Positions 25,596-34,365 of a stretch of 47,739 nt of DNA are shown here, piece after piece. The position numbers were made by a program, and so were the translations under genes. Origin of the DNA: Steroidobacteraceae bacterium (GTDB lineage: Bacteria; Pseudomonadota; Gammaproteobacteria; Steroidobacterales; Steroidobacteraceae). The notes beneath the pieces are model-generated. The model was not told the DNA's origin. It saw only the letters and a list, made by a program, of their open reading frames with translations, and made no database searches. The stretch covers positions 1 to 47,739 of the forward strand of contig JADGHX010000010.1 of NCBI GenBank assembly GCA_019683695.1. Reading direction: 5' to 3'. Position 1 is the first letter of the stretch. Every line of letters begins with the position of its first letter.

Positions 25596-27761
25596 TTACC
25601 GCGACCACTGCACGCTGAGTGACGGAATGAGGGGAAGCCAGTCCACGGCCCGCGTGGAGAACGTGGTCGTGCCGTCCGGGTTCTGGGTCGCCATGAGCTC
25701 GCGGCAGCACGAGTTGTTCTGATCGAAGGCGTTCGTGAGCTCGAAGGCCAGCGACAGCACGCTGCGATCGAAGAGCCAGCTATGGCGCACCCTCATGTCC
25801 ACGGAGAAGAACGTGGGCACGCGATCGCCGCTGCGCGTGCCGAGCGTGGCGCCGGACGCATCGGTGAGGAGTTCGGTAATCGGCCAGCCCGTGTGCGCCG
25901 TGCCCGCGATGGCGGCATCCCATCGGCCGCGCGCCCACGCCAGCCCGACGGTGAGAGCATGCCGCTGATCCCAGCTGCGAGGCACCTCGACGCCATCGAA
26001 CTCATCCAGCGCCTGCGACCACGTGTACGCCGCCCACCAGCTGAAGGGATGCACCTCGCCGCGCGCGCTCAGCTCCACGCCGCGCAGCTGCGAGGAGTCC
26101 GGCGCGATGCGCACGCGATCCGGCTCCAGCTCGGGGAGGATGGAAAGCCGGTCGAACAGATTCTCGAAGCGCTCACGCGGATCGAGCTGACGCTTGCTGA
26201 ACGCTTCGGCGCGCAGCGTAACGCCTGTGGGCGTGACGTGATCGAGGCCCACGATCAGGTGATCCGATCGCTGCGGGCGGTCGAACTGCGTGACCCCGTC
26301 CTGCACACGCAGCTCGTTCACCTCGTCGGACTGGTGGAAGCGGCCCCACTGCAGGCGCAGATGCGTGTTCGGGCGCAGGGCCCAGCGCAAGGCAAATCGC
26401 GGATCGACGAGGTTCGCACCCTCGAGGCCGAAGCCCGAATCCCGCTCCAGGCGAACACCGGTCTCGGTGAGCAGCGTGGGCGTGATATCCCAGCGATGCG
26501 CAACGTACAGATGCATTCCGTGGATGCTGGGGTTTTCAGTGAACCGGTTCAGGGACTGCACGGGCTTGCCGAACAGATCCGCCACCGCCTGCGTGTATCG
26601 GATGACGCTGGTGTAGTCGTAATCCGCCGAGCCCGTGGTCCATTCGGCCCCGAGCTGGAGCTCCTGCGTGACGCTCAGGGGCATGGTGAAGCGCGCGCGC
26701 AGATCCCAGATGTTCGCGACGCGCCGGTCGTCGAGGAAGCCGCGGCCGATCAGCGGATCGTTCGCAAGGCCGGCGCGGAAATTCTCGAGGTGCGTGTTTC
26801 CCAGCCAGAGGGTGAGCTGCGAGCCATCATCCCAGCGCTGCTCGCCCCGCAGCCACAGGTAATGGGACTCGCTTTCGAGCCGGGCATGCTCCGTGTCGAG
26901 CGAGTTGTCGATCTTCAGCGCGTCCCGCGAATAGACGAGATACGCGGCGATCTCGCGGTCCGCCGACGGCAGCCACCGCAGGCGGCCGACGAAGTCCCCG
27001 TACGTGGGCTCGCCGGTATCCGGCGCCAGGGCGTCGAGCACGAGGCCGAGCGTGCCCAGGCGCCCCATGCCGAGCCAGTCCCAGCCGTCCGCGCCGCGCA
27101 CGGAATCCGAGCCCCGCAGGCTGGCGTTGTAGAAGCTCATGCCGACGCCGCGCGTCGACACGCCATAGCGGTCCGGCAGGTGCATGTCGAAGACGCCGCT
27201 CATGCGCCCGCCAAAGCGCGCCGGAAAGCCGCCCGTGAAGACGTCCATGCGCGCAAGCAGCTGCGGGTCGATCAGGCTGAAGACGCTCTGGTAGCCCGAG
27301 AGGTGATACGGCTGGCGGATCGGAAATCCATCGAGCAGCACGAGCAGCTCGTCCACGCCCCCGCCGCGCACGTGGGGGGCGGCGGAGAGGCCGTTCTGGG
27401 TCACGCCGGGCAGGCGGCCCGCGCTGCGGAAGACATCATCCCGCAGACCCGGCTGGGAAATGATCTGGGCGCGCTCGAGCAGGTGATGGGTGGCCACGTC
27501 CGGGCCTTCGCCACCCTCGCGCGAGCCCTCGACGATGACGTCGGCCTCGAGATCGGGACGGGGGGCCTCGGCTTGCGCCTCGATGCGCACGACCGGCTCG
27601 GTCGGCGTGAGGATGATGGAGGCGGACGGGCTGACGGGCTCCGGAACCTGGGCCGCGCTCGCGCCAGCCCCGAGCAGCAGGCCGCCGAGCAGCATGCGAC
27701 CCGGCCACCGGATCGCGGCCGGTGCGCGCTCGATCCCCTGCTGTCTCCCCTCGGCGCCCAC
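25596..27761 (-). CDS. TonB-dependent receptor (plug-domain type)
   Basis: 721-residue outer-membrane receptor. The plug contains TQNGLSAAPHVRGGGVDELLVLLDGFPIRQPYHLSGYQ and FTGGFPARFGGRMSGV; the barrel region is rich in alternating aromatic/polar strands (e.g. LELSLGAEW, VGLDHVTPTG) and the last residues are SLSVQWSR. The hydrophobic signal MLLGGLLLGAGASAAQ lies at residues 23-38 from the GTG at 27761; an ATG at 27695 may be the real start. Ligand unknown; it is not close to the siderophore receptor in this window. It is divergent from the MarR-emrAB operon, with a short shared upstream region that holds the MarR-type palindrome. Confidence 0.88.
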   Translation of the reverse strand: MGAEGRQQGIERAPAAIRWPGRMLLGGLLLGAGASAAQVPEPVSPSASIILTPTEPVVRIEAQAEAPRPDLEADVIVEGSREGGEGPDVATHHLLERAQIISQPGLRDDVFRSAGRLPGVTQNGLSAAPHVRGGGVDELLVLLDGFPIRQPYHLSGYQSVFSLIDPQLLARMDVFTGGFPARFGGRMSGVFDMHLPDRYGVSTRGVGMSFYNASLRGSDSVRGADGWDWLGMGRLGTLGLVLDALAPDTGEPTYGDFVGRLRWLPSADREIAAYLVYSRDALKIDNSLDTEHARLESESHYLWLRGEQRWDDGSQLTLWLGNTHLENFRAGLANDPLIGRGFLDDRRVANIWDLRARFTMPLSVTQELQLGAEWTTGSADYDYTSVIRYTQAVADLFGKPVQSLNRFTENPSIHGMHLYVAHRWDITPTLLTETGVRLERDSGFGLEGANLVDPRFALRWALRPNTHLRLQWGRFHQSDEVNELRVQDGVTQFDRPQRSDHLIVGLDHVTPTGVTLRAEAFSKRQLDPRERFENLFDRLSILPELEPDRVRIAPDSSQLRGVELSARGEVHPFSWWAAYTWSQALDEFDGVEVPRSWDQRHALTVGLAWARGRWDAAIAGTAHTGWPITELLTDASGATLGTRSGDRVPTFFSVDMRVRHSWLFDRSVLSLAFELTNAFDQNNSCCRELMATQNPDGTTTFSTRAVDWLPLIPSLSVQWSR

Positions 27762-27868
27762 GGGCCGAATCGTAACCGGAGCACTTGGCCGGAGTCACGG
27801 CCGCGAGGCGCCGCTCTCTCTTCCGGGAGAGTCGTTCGTCGGCCGCCCGGCGGGCCGGAAATTCATAA

Positions 27869-27889
27869 CGCGTGATATAAACTCACGCG
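27869..27889. promoter_or_regulatory. Palindromic operator (MarR-type) upstream of the efflux operon
   Basis: Perfect 7-bp arms CGCGTGA (27869-27875) and TCACGCG (27883-27889) with spacer TATAAAC, which contains a -10-like TATAAA. It sits 49 bp upstream of the marR-like ATG at 27938 and 108 bp upstream of the divergent receptor. An operator overlapping the promoter fits autorepression by the encoded MarR regulator, with release by a drug or phenolic ligand; not tested here. Confidence 0.65.
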
Positions 27890-27937
27890 CGATGGTTACG
27901 GGCCCGCCCCGCTGGCCAGTGGATACGGGGCAGGCAG

Positions 27938-28468
27938 ATGGATCCCCTTCGCAATCTCGGCTTTCACCTGAAGAGCGTTTCGCGCCTGTGGGTGCGGCTG
28001 TTCGAACAGCGCGCGTCGCAGCTCGCCATGACGCTCTCGCATGCCAAGGTGCTCGTGTATCTCGAGCGCCATGAGGGCACCACGCAGGCGCGCCTCGCCG
28101 AGATCACCGACACGGAACCCATGACGCTCGTGCGCCTGCTCGATCGCATGGAGAAGGATGGCTGGCTCGAGCGCCGTCCGGACCCGGAGGACCGCCGGGC
28201 CTATCGGGTGTTCCTGAAGCCGGCGGCCCACCCGGTGCTGGCGGAAATCCATCGCATCGCGGACAAGGCGCGCGCCGAAGCCCTGGCGGGCCTCACGGCG
28301 GAGGAGCGCATGCAGCTCGTGCATCTGCTCGATCGCGTTCAGCAGAACCTGCTCGCGCTCGTCGCCGCCGCGCCCGACACGGCCCGCACCGGCGCCGCCC
28401 CAACCGTATCGACCCGCGCGCGGGACGCGCGCGGCAAACCACATTCCCGACGCAAAAGGGCGTCCTGA
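27938..28468 (+). CDS. MarR family transcriptional regulator of the efflux operon
   Basis: 176-residue winged-helix repressor. The HTH and wing are visible (TQARLAEITDTEPMTLVRLLDRMEKDGWLERRPDPEDRRAYRVFL, about residues 45-95), with flanking dimerisation helices. The C-terminal ~35 residues are Ala/Arg/Thr-rich and extend past the usual end. The ATG is preceded only by a weak purine tract. Its TGA overlaps the ATG of the membrane-fusion gene (28466-28470), as in a coupled operon. It likely binds the palindrome at 27869-27889 and controls the tripartite efflux system downstream. Confidence 0.93.
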   Translation: MDPLRNLGFHLKSVSRLWVRLFEQRASQLAMTLSHAKVLVYLERHEGTTQARLAEITDTEPMTLVRLLDRMEKDGWLERRPDPEDRRAYRVFLKPAAHPVLAEIHRIADKARAEALAGLTAEERMQLVHLLDRVQQNLLALVAAAPDTARTGAAPTVSTRARDARGKPHSRRKRAS

Positions 28469-29616
28469 TGAACGACTCCGCAAGAATCTCGACTTCTGAC
28501 CACGACACGCGGGTGCAGTCTCCGCCGCCTACGAGCGGCGAACGTCTGCGTCGCGTGCGGCTGCCGATCATGATCGGCGGCTGCGTGCTCATTCTGCTGA
28601 TCGCAGCCTATCTCTACCTTGCCTCGCGCCGGTTCGAGTCCACGGACGATGCGTACGTCAGCGCCGCGCGCGTCACCATCAGCACGAACGTGCCAGGGCG
28701 CGTCGTGGAGCTCCTGGTGCGGGACAACCAGAAGGTGAAGCGCGGAGACGTGCTCTTCCGGCTGGACGATCGCCCGTACCAGATCGCCGTGAGCCAGGCG
28801 CGAGCGAAACTCAACTATGCGCGCCTGCAGATCGAGGCGTTGAAGGCCACGTATCAACAGAAGCTCAGCGAGCTGCGCTCGGCCGAAGAGACGCTCGCGT
28901 ACCAGCAGCGTGAGGCCGAACGCCAGGAGCGCCTGCACACCTCGGGCATCTCATCCCAGGCGCAGGTGGAACGTGCCATGCACGCGCGCGATGCCGCCGC
29001 CCAGGAAGTGGCCGCCGCGCGTCAGGCGATTGCGAGCGTCGTGGCAAATCTGGGCGGCGACCCCACCATCGACCCTTCGGCGCATCCGGCCGTCCAGCAG
29101 GCGCAGGCGGAGCTCGATCGCGCCCTGCTGGATCTCTCTTACACCGAGATCACCGCGCCGGAGGACGGTGTGGTCACACAGGTGGAGCGCCTTCAGGTCG
29201 GGGATTACGTGAACGCCGCAAGCCCGGTGTTCGCGCTCGTCTCCACGCACGACGTCTGGGTGGAAGCGAACTTCAAGGAAGTGCAGCTCGCGCGCATGCG
29301 CGCCGGGCAACCCGCCACCATCAAGGTGGATACCTACGACGACCGCACGTTCAAGGGCCACGTGGTGAGCCTGAGCCCCGGCACCGGCTCGCAGTTCTCC
29401 GTGCTGCCCGCGCAGAACGCCACGGGCAACTGGGTGAAGGTCGTTCAGCGTCTTGCCGTGCGCCTGGAGATCGACGACCCGGATGACGCGCATCCGCTCT
29501 ATGCCGGGCTGAGCGCCGTCGTGCGTGTGGATACACATGATGAGCAAGGCGCAGCGCTGGCCAACGCGCAGGCGCATGAACGCGCAGTGCCTGCCACCGC
29601 GAGCAGTGTGAACTGA
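28468..29616 (+). CDS. emrA: Membrane-fusion (periplasmic adaptor) protein of EmrA/HlyD family
   Basis: 382-residue adaptor linking an inner-membrane pump to an outer-membrane channel. An N-terminal membrane anchor (about residues 32-52) is followed by the biotinyl-lipoyl-like half motif (STDDAYVSAARVTISTNVPGRVVEL), a coiled-coil hairpin (about 110-220), the second half motif (ITAPEDGVVTQVERLQVGDYV) and a beta-barrel domain (VWVEANFKEVQLARMRAGQPATIKVD). The start overlaps the MarR stop and its own stop overlaps the EmrB start (TGATG), so the genes are translationally coupled. Confidence 0.95.
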   Translation: MNDSARISTSDHDTRVQSPPPTSGERLRRVRLPIMIGGCVLILLIAAYLYLASRRFESTDDAYVSAARVTISTNVPGRVVELLVRDNQKVKRGDVLFRLDDRPYQIAVSQARAKLNYARLQIEALKATYQQKLSELRSAEETLAYQQREAERQERLHTSGISSQAQVERAMHARDAAAQEVAAARQAIASVVANLGGDPTIDPSAHPAVQQAQAELDRALLDLSYTEITAPEDGVVTQVERLQVGDYVNAASPVFALVSTHDVWVEANFKEVQLARMRAGQPATIKVDTYDDRTFKGHVVSLSPGTGSQFSVLPAQNATGNWVKVVQRLAVRLEIDDPDDAHPLYAGLSAVVRVDTHDEQGAALANAQAHERAVPATASSVN

Positions 29617-31151
29617 TGTCCGCAAAAGCCGCCATCGGGTCGCCGGCGCGGCCAGTGAACCGCGTGCTGATCACCGCCAGCGTGATGGCGGCCTCCATCA
29701 TGCAGGCGATCGACACGACGATCGCCAACATTGCCCTGCCGCGCATGCAGGGCAGTCTCTCGGGCACGCAGGACCAGATGGTCTGGGTGCTCACGTCCTA
29801 CATCGTGGCCACCGCCATCATGACGCCGCTTGCGGCATGGCTCGCCGTGCGCGTCGGACGCAAGCGCGTGTTCTTCACGTCCGTGATTTCGTTCACGATC
29901 GCCTCCGCGCTCTGCGGCATGGCCACGTCACTTGCGGAAATCGTGGTGTTCCGCACGTTCCAGGGGCTCGCGGGCGCCGCGCTGCTGCCGCTCTCGCAGG
30001 CGATTCTGCTCGACATCAACCCGAAGGAGCGCCACGGCCGCGCCATGGCGATCTGGGGCATGGGCGTCGTGCTCGGCCCCATTGTCGGGCCGCTGCTCGG
30101 CGGCTGGCTCACCGAGGATTACAGCTGGCGCTGGGTGTTTCTGGTGAACGTGCCGTTCGGCATCCTCGCCGCGATCGGCATCGCGGCCACCCTGCCGGAG
30201 ACCCAGCCGAAGCGCTCGACCTTCGACCTGTTCGGCTTTGCCATGCTGAGCATTGGCGTGGGCGCGTTGCAGCTCATGCTCGACCGAGGTGAGCTCAAGG
30301 ACTGGTTTGCCTCCACGGAGATCCGCATCGAGGCGCTGGTCGCGACACTCGGGCTGTTCCTCTTCATCGCTCACATGCTCACGACGGAACATCCCTTCAT
30401 CAGTCGCGCGCTCTTCAAGGATCGCAATTTCGTCATCGGCAACGTGTTCATCTTCATGGTGGGCACGGTGCTCTTCGCAACCCTCGCGCTGCTGCCCGCG
30501 ATGATGCAGGGGCTCATGGGCTACCCCGTGCTCACCGCGGGGCTGGTCATGGCACCGCGCGGCGTCGGGACGTGGGTCGCGATGGCGGTCGTCGGGCGGC
30601 TTGCCGGTCGGGTCGATGCGCGCTGGCTCATCGCGGTCGGGTTCGGGCTCGCCGCGATCTCGCTGGCCCAGATGGCCGCCCTCTCGCCGCAGACCGACGC
30701 CGAGCCGCTGATCACGAGCGGCGTGCTTCAGGGCTTCGGGTCGGGGCTCGCCTACGTCGCGCTCACGATCGTGTCGTTCGTGACGCTGCCGGCGCATCTT
30801 CGCGATGAAGGTGCCGCGTTCTTCAACCTCACGCGCAACATCGGCAGCAGCATCGGCATTTCGTGCATCCAGGCCTACGTCACGAGCGGCACCAGCCGCG
30901 CGCATGCGCATCTCACCGAGCAGCTCACGCCGTTCAACGCGGCCGCGGTCCAGCAGCAGGTGCTTCAGCCGCTCGACACCACTGCGGGCATCGCCGCGCT
31001 CAATCACGTGGTCGATGTCCAGGCAGGCTGGATCGCCTATGTGAACGCCTTCCACGTGATGATGCTGCTCACCGTCGTCGTCATTCCGCTGATCCTGTTC
31101 GCGCGTGGCGCGAAGCAGGGACGCAAAGCCAGCCAGGTCGCTCCAGAATGA
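29616..31151 (+). CDS. emrB: DHA2 family drug:H+ antiporter of EmrB type
   Basis: 511-residue, 14-helix major facilitator transporter that exports hydrophobic drugs in exchange for protons. Key motifs: DTTIANIALP in helix 1, LAVRVGRKRVF in the helix 2/3 loop, and GPIVGPLLGGWLTEDYSWRWVF (antiporter motif C) in helix 5. The C-terminal part matches the EmrB family (ALARGM-like segments and MLTVVVIPLILFARG at the end). Overlapping starts and stops with emrA and with the outer-membrane factor (ATGA at 31148-31151) indicate one tripartite pump. Confidence 0.95.
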   Translation: MSAKAAIGSPARPVNRVLITASVMAASIMQAIDTTIANIALPRMQGSLSGTQDQMVWVLTSYIVATAIMTPLAAWLAVRVGRKRVFFTSVISFTIASALCGMATSLAEIVVFRTFQGLAGAALLPLSQAILLDINPKERHGRAMAIWGMGVVLGPIVGPLLGGWLTEDYSWRWVFLVNVPFGILAAIGIAATLPETQPKRSTFDLFGFAMLSIGVGALQLMLDRGELKDWFASTEIRIEALVATLGLFLFIAHMLTTEHPFISRALFKDRNFVIGNVFIFMVGTVLFATLALLPAMMQGLMGYPVLTAGLVMAPRGVGTWVAMAVVGRLAGRVDARWLIAVGFGLAAISLAQMAALSPQTDAEPLITSGVLQGFGSGLAYVALTIVSFVTLPAHLRDEGAAFFNLTRNIGSSIGISCIQAYVTSGTSRAHAHLTEQLTPFNAAAVQQQVLQPLDTTAGIAALNHVVDVQAGWIAYVNAFHVMMLLTVVVIPLILFARGAKQGRKASQVAPE

Positions 31152-32587
31152 GAATTCTCGTCTTCTCGATGATGCTGCTCCTCACCGCGTGTGCCGTCGG
31201 GCCCGATTTCGTGCGGCCCGAGCCACCCGCGACCGAACGCTACACCAGCGAGACTCTTGCGAACGTCAAGCTCTCTGCCGAGAGCTCGGCGCAGGGGCAA
31301 TCGCCTCAGCAGGTGTGGTGGTCCATTTTCCAGTCACCGCGTCTCAATGACACCGTACGTGCTGCGCTCGAAGGCAATCGCAGCCTCGAGGCCGCCCGCG
31401 CAAACCTGCTCCGCGCGCGCGAGATCGCGGGCGCGAGCCGCGGCGCGCGGGGGCCGCAAGTCGATCTCGAAGCCTTCAACGCTCGCAACAAGTACGGCGC
31501 GGCGTTTCTCGGGGGCTTCGAGCTGGCGCCGTTCACGGCCTATTCCGTCGGGGCGAACGTGAGCTACCTGCTGGATTTCACGGGTGGCGTGCGCCGTTCC
31601 ATCGAGCAGCAGCAAGCGCTCGCGGAGGCGCAGGAGCATGAGCTCGCAGCTGCGCGACTCGCCATCAGCGGAAACGTGGTTCTGCAGGCGTTCGCGATCG
31701 CTTCGGCCCGCGCGCGAATTCGCGCGGTGGAAGGCATTCTGGCCGAGGATGCGCGCAACGTTGAGCTCGTGCGCGAGGCTCTGCAGGCCGGCTCCGCCGC
31801 TCGCATGGACCTGCTGAGCGCCGAAAGCCAGCTCGCGCAGGACCAGACGCTGCTGCCTCCGTTGCATCAGGAGCTGAGCGTGGCGCGCCATGCGTTGGCC
31901 GTGCTCGTCGGGCAACCGCCCGGTAGCTGGACGGCGCCGGACTTCGACCTCGAGGACTTCGCGACGATCTCGCCGCTTCCGGTCAGCGTGCCTTCCGAGC
32001 TTGCCCGCCGCCGCCCGGACATTCTCGCGAGCGAAGCGCGGCTGCATGCCGCCACGGCCGCAGTCGGCGTGGCCACCGCGAACCTCTACCCCCAGATCCG
32101 GCTGACCGGATCGTTGAGCCAGCAGGCCCTCGACGCCTCCGACCTGTTCGAGAGCTCCGCCACCGCGTTCGGCCTTTCGGGCAACCTCACCGCGCCGCTC
32201 TTCGACGGCGGCCGATTGCGCGCGCAGCGCAGAGCTGCGGAGGCCGCGCAACGTGCGGCCCTTGCGAACTACGAGCAGACCGTGATCGCGGCGTTCGGAC
32301 AGGTGGCCGATGTGCTCGCCGCGCTCGATCACGATGCCGAACAGGTCACCGCGCAACAGCGCGCGCTGGAGATCGCCGAGTCCAATCTCGCGCTCACGCG
32401 CGAGAGCTACAGCGTCGGCAACGTGGGCGTGCTTCAGGTGCTCGATGCAGAGCGCCAGGTGCAGCGGGCCAGCATCGGCGTCGCTGCCGCGCGAGCGCAG
32501 CGCATGCAGCACACCGCCGAGCTGATTGTTGCGTTGGGCGGGGACTCACCCCTCTCACCCGCTGCCGCGCCCACGGGCGCCAACTGA
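31148..32587 (+). CDS. Outer-membrane efflux lipoprotein (NodT/OprM-like)
   Basis: 479-residue TolC-fold outer-membrane factor. Lipobox LLTAC at residues 11-15, preceded by a hydrophobic signal, then VGPDFVRPEPP typical of NodT-family proteins. Two repeats of the TolC fold are visible with coiled-coil helices (about 60-240 and 260-460), the RRPDILASEARLHAATA motif and LFDGGRLRAQ. The start is the ATG at 31148, overlapping the EmrB stop. With emrA and emrB it completes a tripartite pump from cytoplasm to exterior. Confidence 0.94.
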   Translation: MRILVFSMMLLLTACAVGPDFVRPEPPATERYTSETLANVKLSAESSAQGQSPQQVWWSIFQSPRLNDTVRAALEGNRSLEAARANLLRAREIAGASRGARGPQVDLEAFNARNKYGAAFLGGFELAPFTAYSVGANVSYLLDFTGGVRRSIEQQQALAEAQEHELAAARLAISGNVVLQAFAIASARARIRAVEGILAEDARNVELVREALQAGSAARMDLLSAESQLAQDQTLLPPLHQELSVARHALAVLVGQPPGSWTAPDFDLEDFATISPLPVSVPSELARRRPDILASEARLHAATAAVGVATANLYPQIRLTGSLSQQALDASDLFESSATAFGLSGNLTAPLFDGGRLRAQRRAAEAAQRAALANYEQTVIAAFGQVADVLAALDHDAEQVTAQQRALEIAESNLALTRESYSVGNVGVLQVLDAERQVQRASIGVAAARAQRMQHTAELIVALGGDSPLSPAAAPTGAN

Positions 32588-32600
32588 TCGCCGCGGCGGG

Positions 32601-34352
32601 TCACGCCTCCCTGGCCGCCGCCATCGGCAGCCGGGCCAGAAGCGACGAGAGCGCATCCGGATCGAGCGGCTTCACGAGGTGCGTGTCGAAGCCCACCTCG
32701 CGCGAACGCCGTCGATCCTCATCCTGGCCCCATCCGGTCAGAGCGATCAGCACCGTGCTCTTGCCCCAGGGCTCGGCGCGGATGCGCCGCGCCACCTCGT
32801 AGCCATCGAGCTTCGGCATGCCGATGTCCAGCAGGATGACATTGGGTCGGCACTGCGCGGCCCGCTCCAGGGCCTCGGCACCGTCGGCCGCCGTGTGCAC
32901 TTCGTGTCCATCGCACTGAAGCAGGGTGGCCAGGCTGTCGAGCGCATCCCTGTTGTCGTCAGCGAGCAGGATGCAGAGACCGGACCGCGTTGCGTCGGTG
33001 CCATCGAGAGGATGAGAGCTGGAGGTCATGGTCACTCGCGTTTGCCGCACTCGAAGCGGCAGTCGGATCAGAAATTCACTCCCGTGTCCGGGGCCATCGC
33101 TATACGCCGTGACGCTGCCACCGTGCATCTGCACGAGCTGACGCACGAGCGCAAGCCCAATTCCGAGCCCGCCCTGCGCACGATGCGCAGCGGCGTCCAC
33201 CTGAGTAAAGAGCTGAAAGAGCCGGGGCAGCAGATCGCGCGGAATGCCGATGCCGTTGTCGCGCACGCGAATCTCGACATCCGTGCCCTCCCGGCGCACC
33301 GAGACGCGGATCGTGCCGCCCGGATCGGTGTACTTCGCCGCGTTGTTGAGCAGATTGCCCAGCACCTGGGTGAGCCGCGTGATGTCCCCGTCCACCTCGA
33401 GCGTCTCGTCGGCCATCTCGACGACGAGCTCGTGGCGCTGCTCGGCGATGAGCGGCTGAATGGTTTCGATCGCGCGCGCCACGATGGTGGCGACGGGCAC
33501 GGCCTCGCGGCTGAGATTGATGTTGCCGCGCGTGATGCGTGAGACATCGAGCAGATCGTCCACGAGTCGCGTCAGATGCTTCACCTGGCGCTCGATGACG
33601 TCTCGCGACCACACGAGCTGCGGGTCCGCGAGCGCGCTGCGCCTCATGATCTCCACGGCGTTGCGGATGGGCGCGAGCGGGTTACGCAGCTCGTGCGCCA
33701 GCACGGCGAGGAACTCGTCCTTCTGCCGGTCCGCGTCCTTCAGCGCCGCTTCGGCCCGGGCGCGCTCGGCCACCTCGCTCTGCAGCACGCGATTGGTCTG
33801 CTCGAGCTCGGCATTCGCGCGCTTCAGATGCTTGTTGAGCCGCTCGAGCTCGCGCGTCTTCTCCGCCTGCAGATTGGTGTTCGCGAGCTCGAGCCGCGCA
33901 TTCGCCTCGGCGAGACTGCGGTTCAGGCGCTGCAGCTCGCGGCGCTGGCAATGCAGCTCGACCAGCACCGACACCTTGCTGCGAAGGATCTCCGGCACGA
34001 CGGGAATGTAGACGTAGTCCACTGCGCCGAGCTTGTAGCCCTTCATCCTGTCGAGCTCCGTGACGTGCACGCCCGTGACGAAGATGATCGGCGTGCGCTC
34101 GAATCGCGGGTGCTCGTGAATGAGGCTCGCGGTCTCGAAGCCGTCCATCCCCGGCATGCTCACATCGAGCAGCACCACCGCGAACTCGTCTTCCATGAGG
34201 CACCGGAGCGCCTCTTCCCCCGATCGCGCGAGCACGAGGTTCTGGCCGAGCTCGGCGAGGATCGTCTGGTAGGACAGCAGGCGCGCCGGCTGGTCGTCCA
34301 CCAGCAGGACGTTGACCTTGTCCTCGCGCTGCGTGTCGCCGGCTTTGTTCAT
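32601..34352 (-). CDS. Hybrid histidine kinase: REC - coiled coil - HisKA/HATPase - REC
   Basis: 583-residue soluble sensor kinase. Order: receiver (about 12-125, phospho-Asp63 in LLDVSMPGMDG), a coiled-coil linker (about 135-205), dimerisation and phosphoacceptor domain with His220 in LAHELRNPL, ATPase domain (N box NLLNNAAKYT, G1 DNGIGIP, G2 GLGIGLALV), and a second receiver (about 460-580, Asp509 in LLDIGMPKLDG). No membrane helix is seen. The start is ATG 34352, 13 bp after the stop of the giant kinase gene on the same strand; a longer open frame upstream is inside that gene and is not used. It is probably cotranscribed with and a phosphorelay partner of the giant kinase. Confidence 0.9.
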   Translation of the reverse strand: MNKAGDTQREDKVNVLLVDDQPARLLSYQTILAELGQNLVLARSGEEALRCLMEDEFAVVLLDVSMPGMDGFETASLIHEHPRFERTPIIFVTGVHVTELDRMKGYKLGAVDYVYIPVVPEILRSKVSVLVELHCQRRELQRLNRSLAEANARLELANTNLQAEKTRELERLNKHLKRANAELEQTNRVLQSEVAERARAEAALKDADRQKDEFLAVLAHELRNPLAPIRNAVEIMRRSALADPQLVWSRDVIERQVKHLTRLVDDLLDVSRITRGNINLSREAVPVATIVARAIETIQPLIAEQRHELVVEMADETLEVDGDITRLTQVLGNLLNNAAKYTDPGGTIRVSVRREGTDVEIRVRDNGIGIPRDLLPRLFQLFTQVDAAAHRAQGGLGIGLALVRQLVQMHGGSVTAYSDGPGHGSEFLIRLPLRVRQTRVTMTSSSHPLDGTDATRSGLCILLADDNRDALDSLATLLQCDGHEVHTAADGAEALERAAQCRPNVILLDIGMPKLDGYEVARRIRAEPWGKSTVLIALTGWGQDEDRRRSREVGFDTHLVKPLDPDALSSLLARLPMAAAREA

Positions 34353-34365
34353 GAGCGTTGAACCG

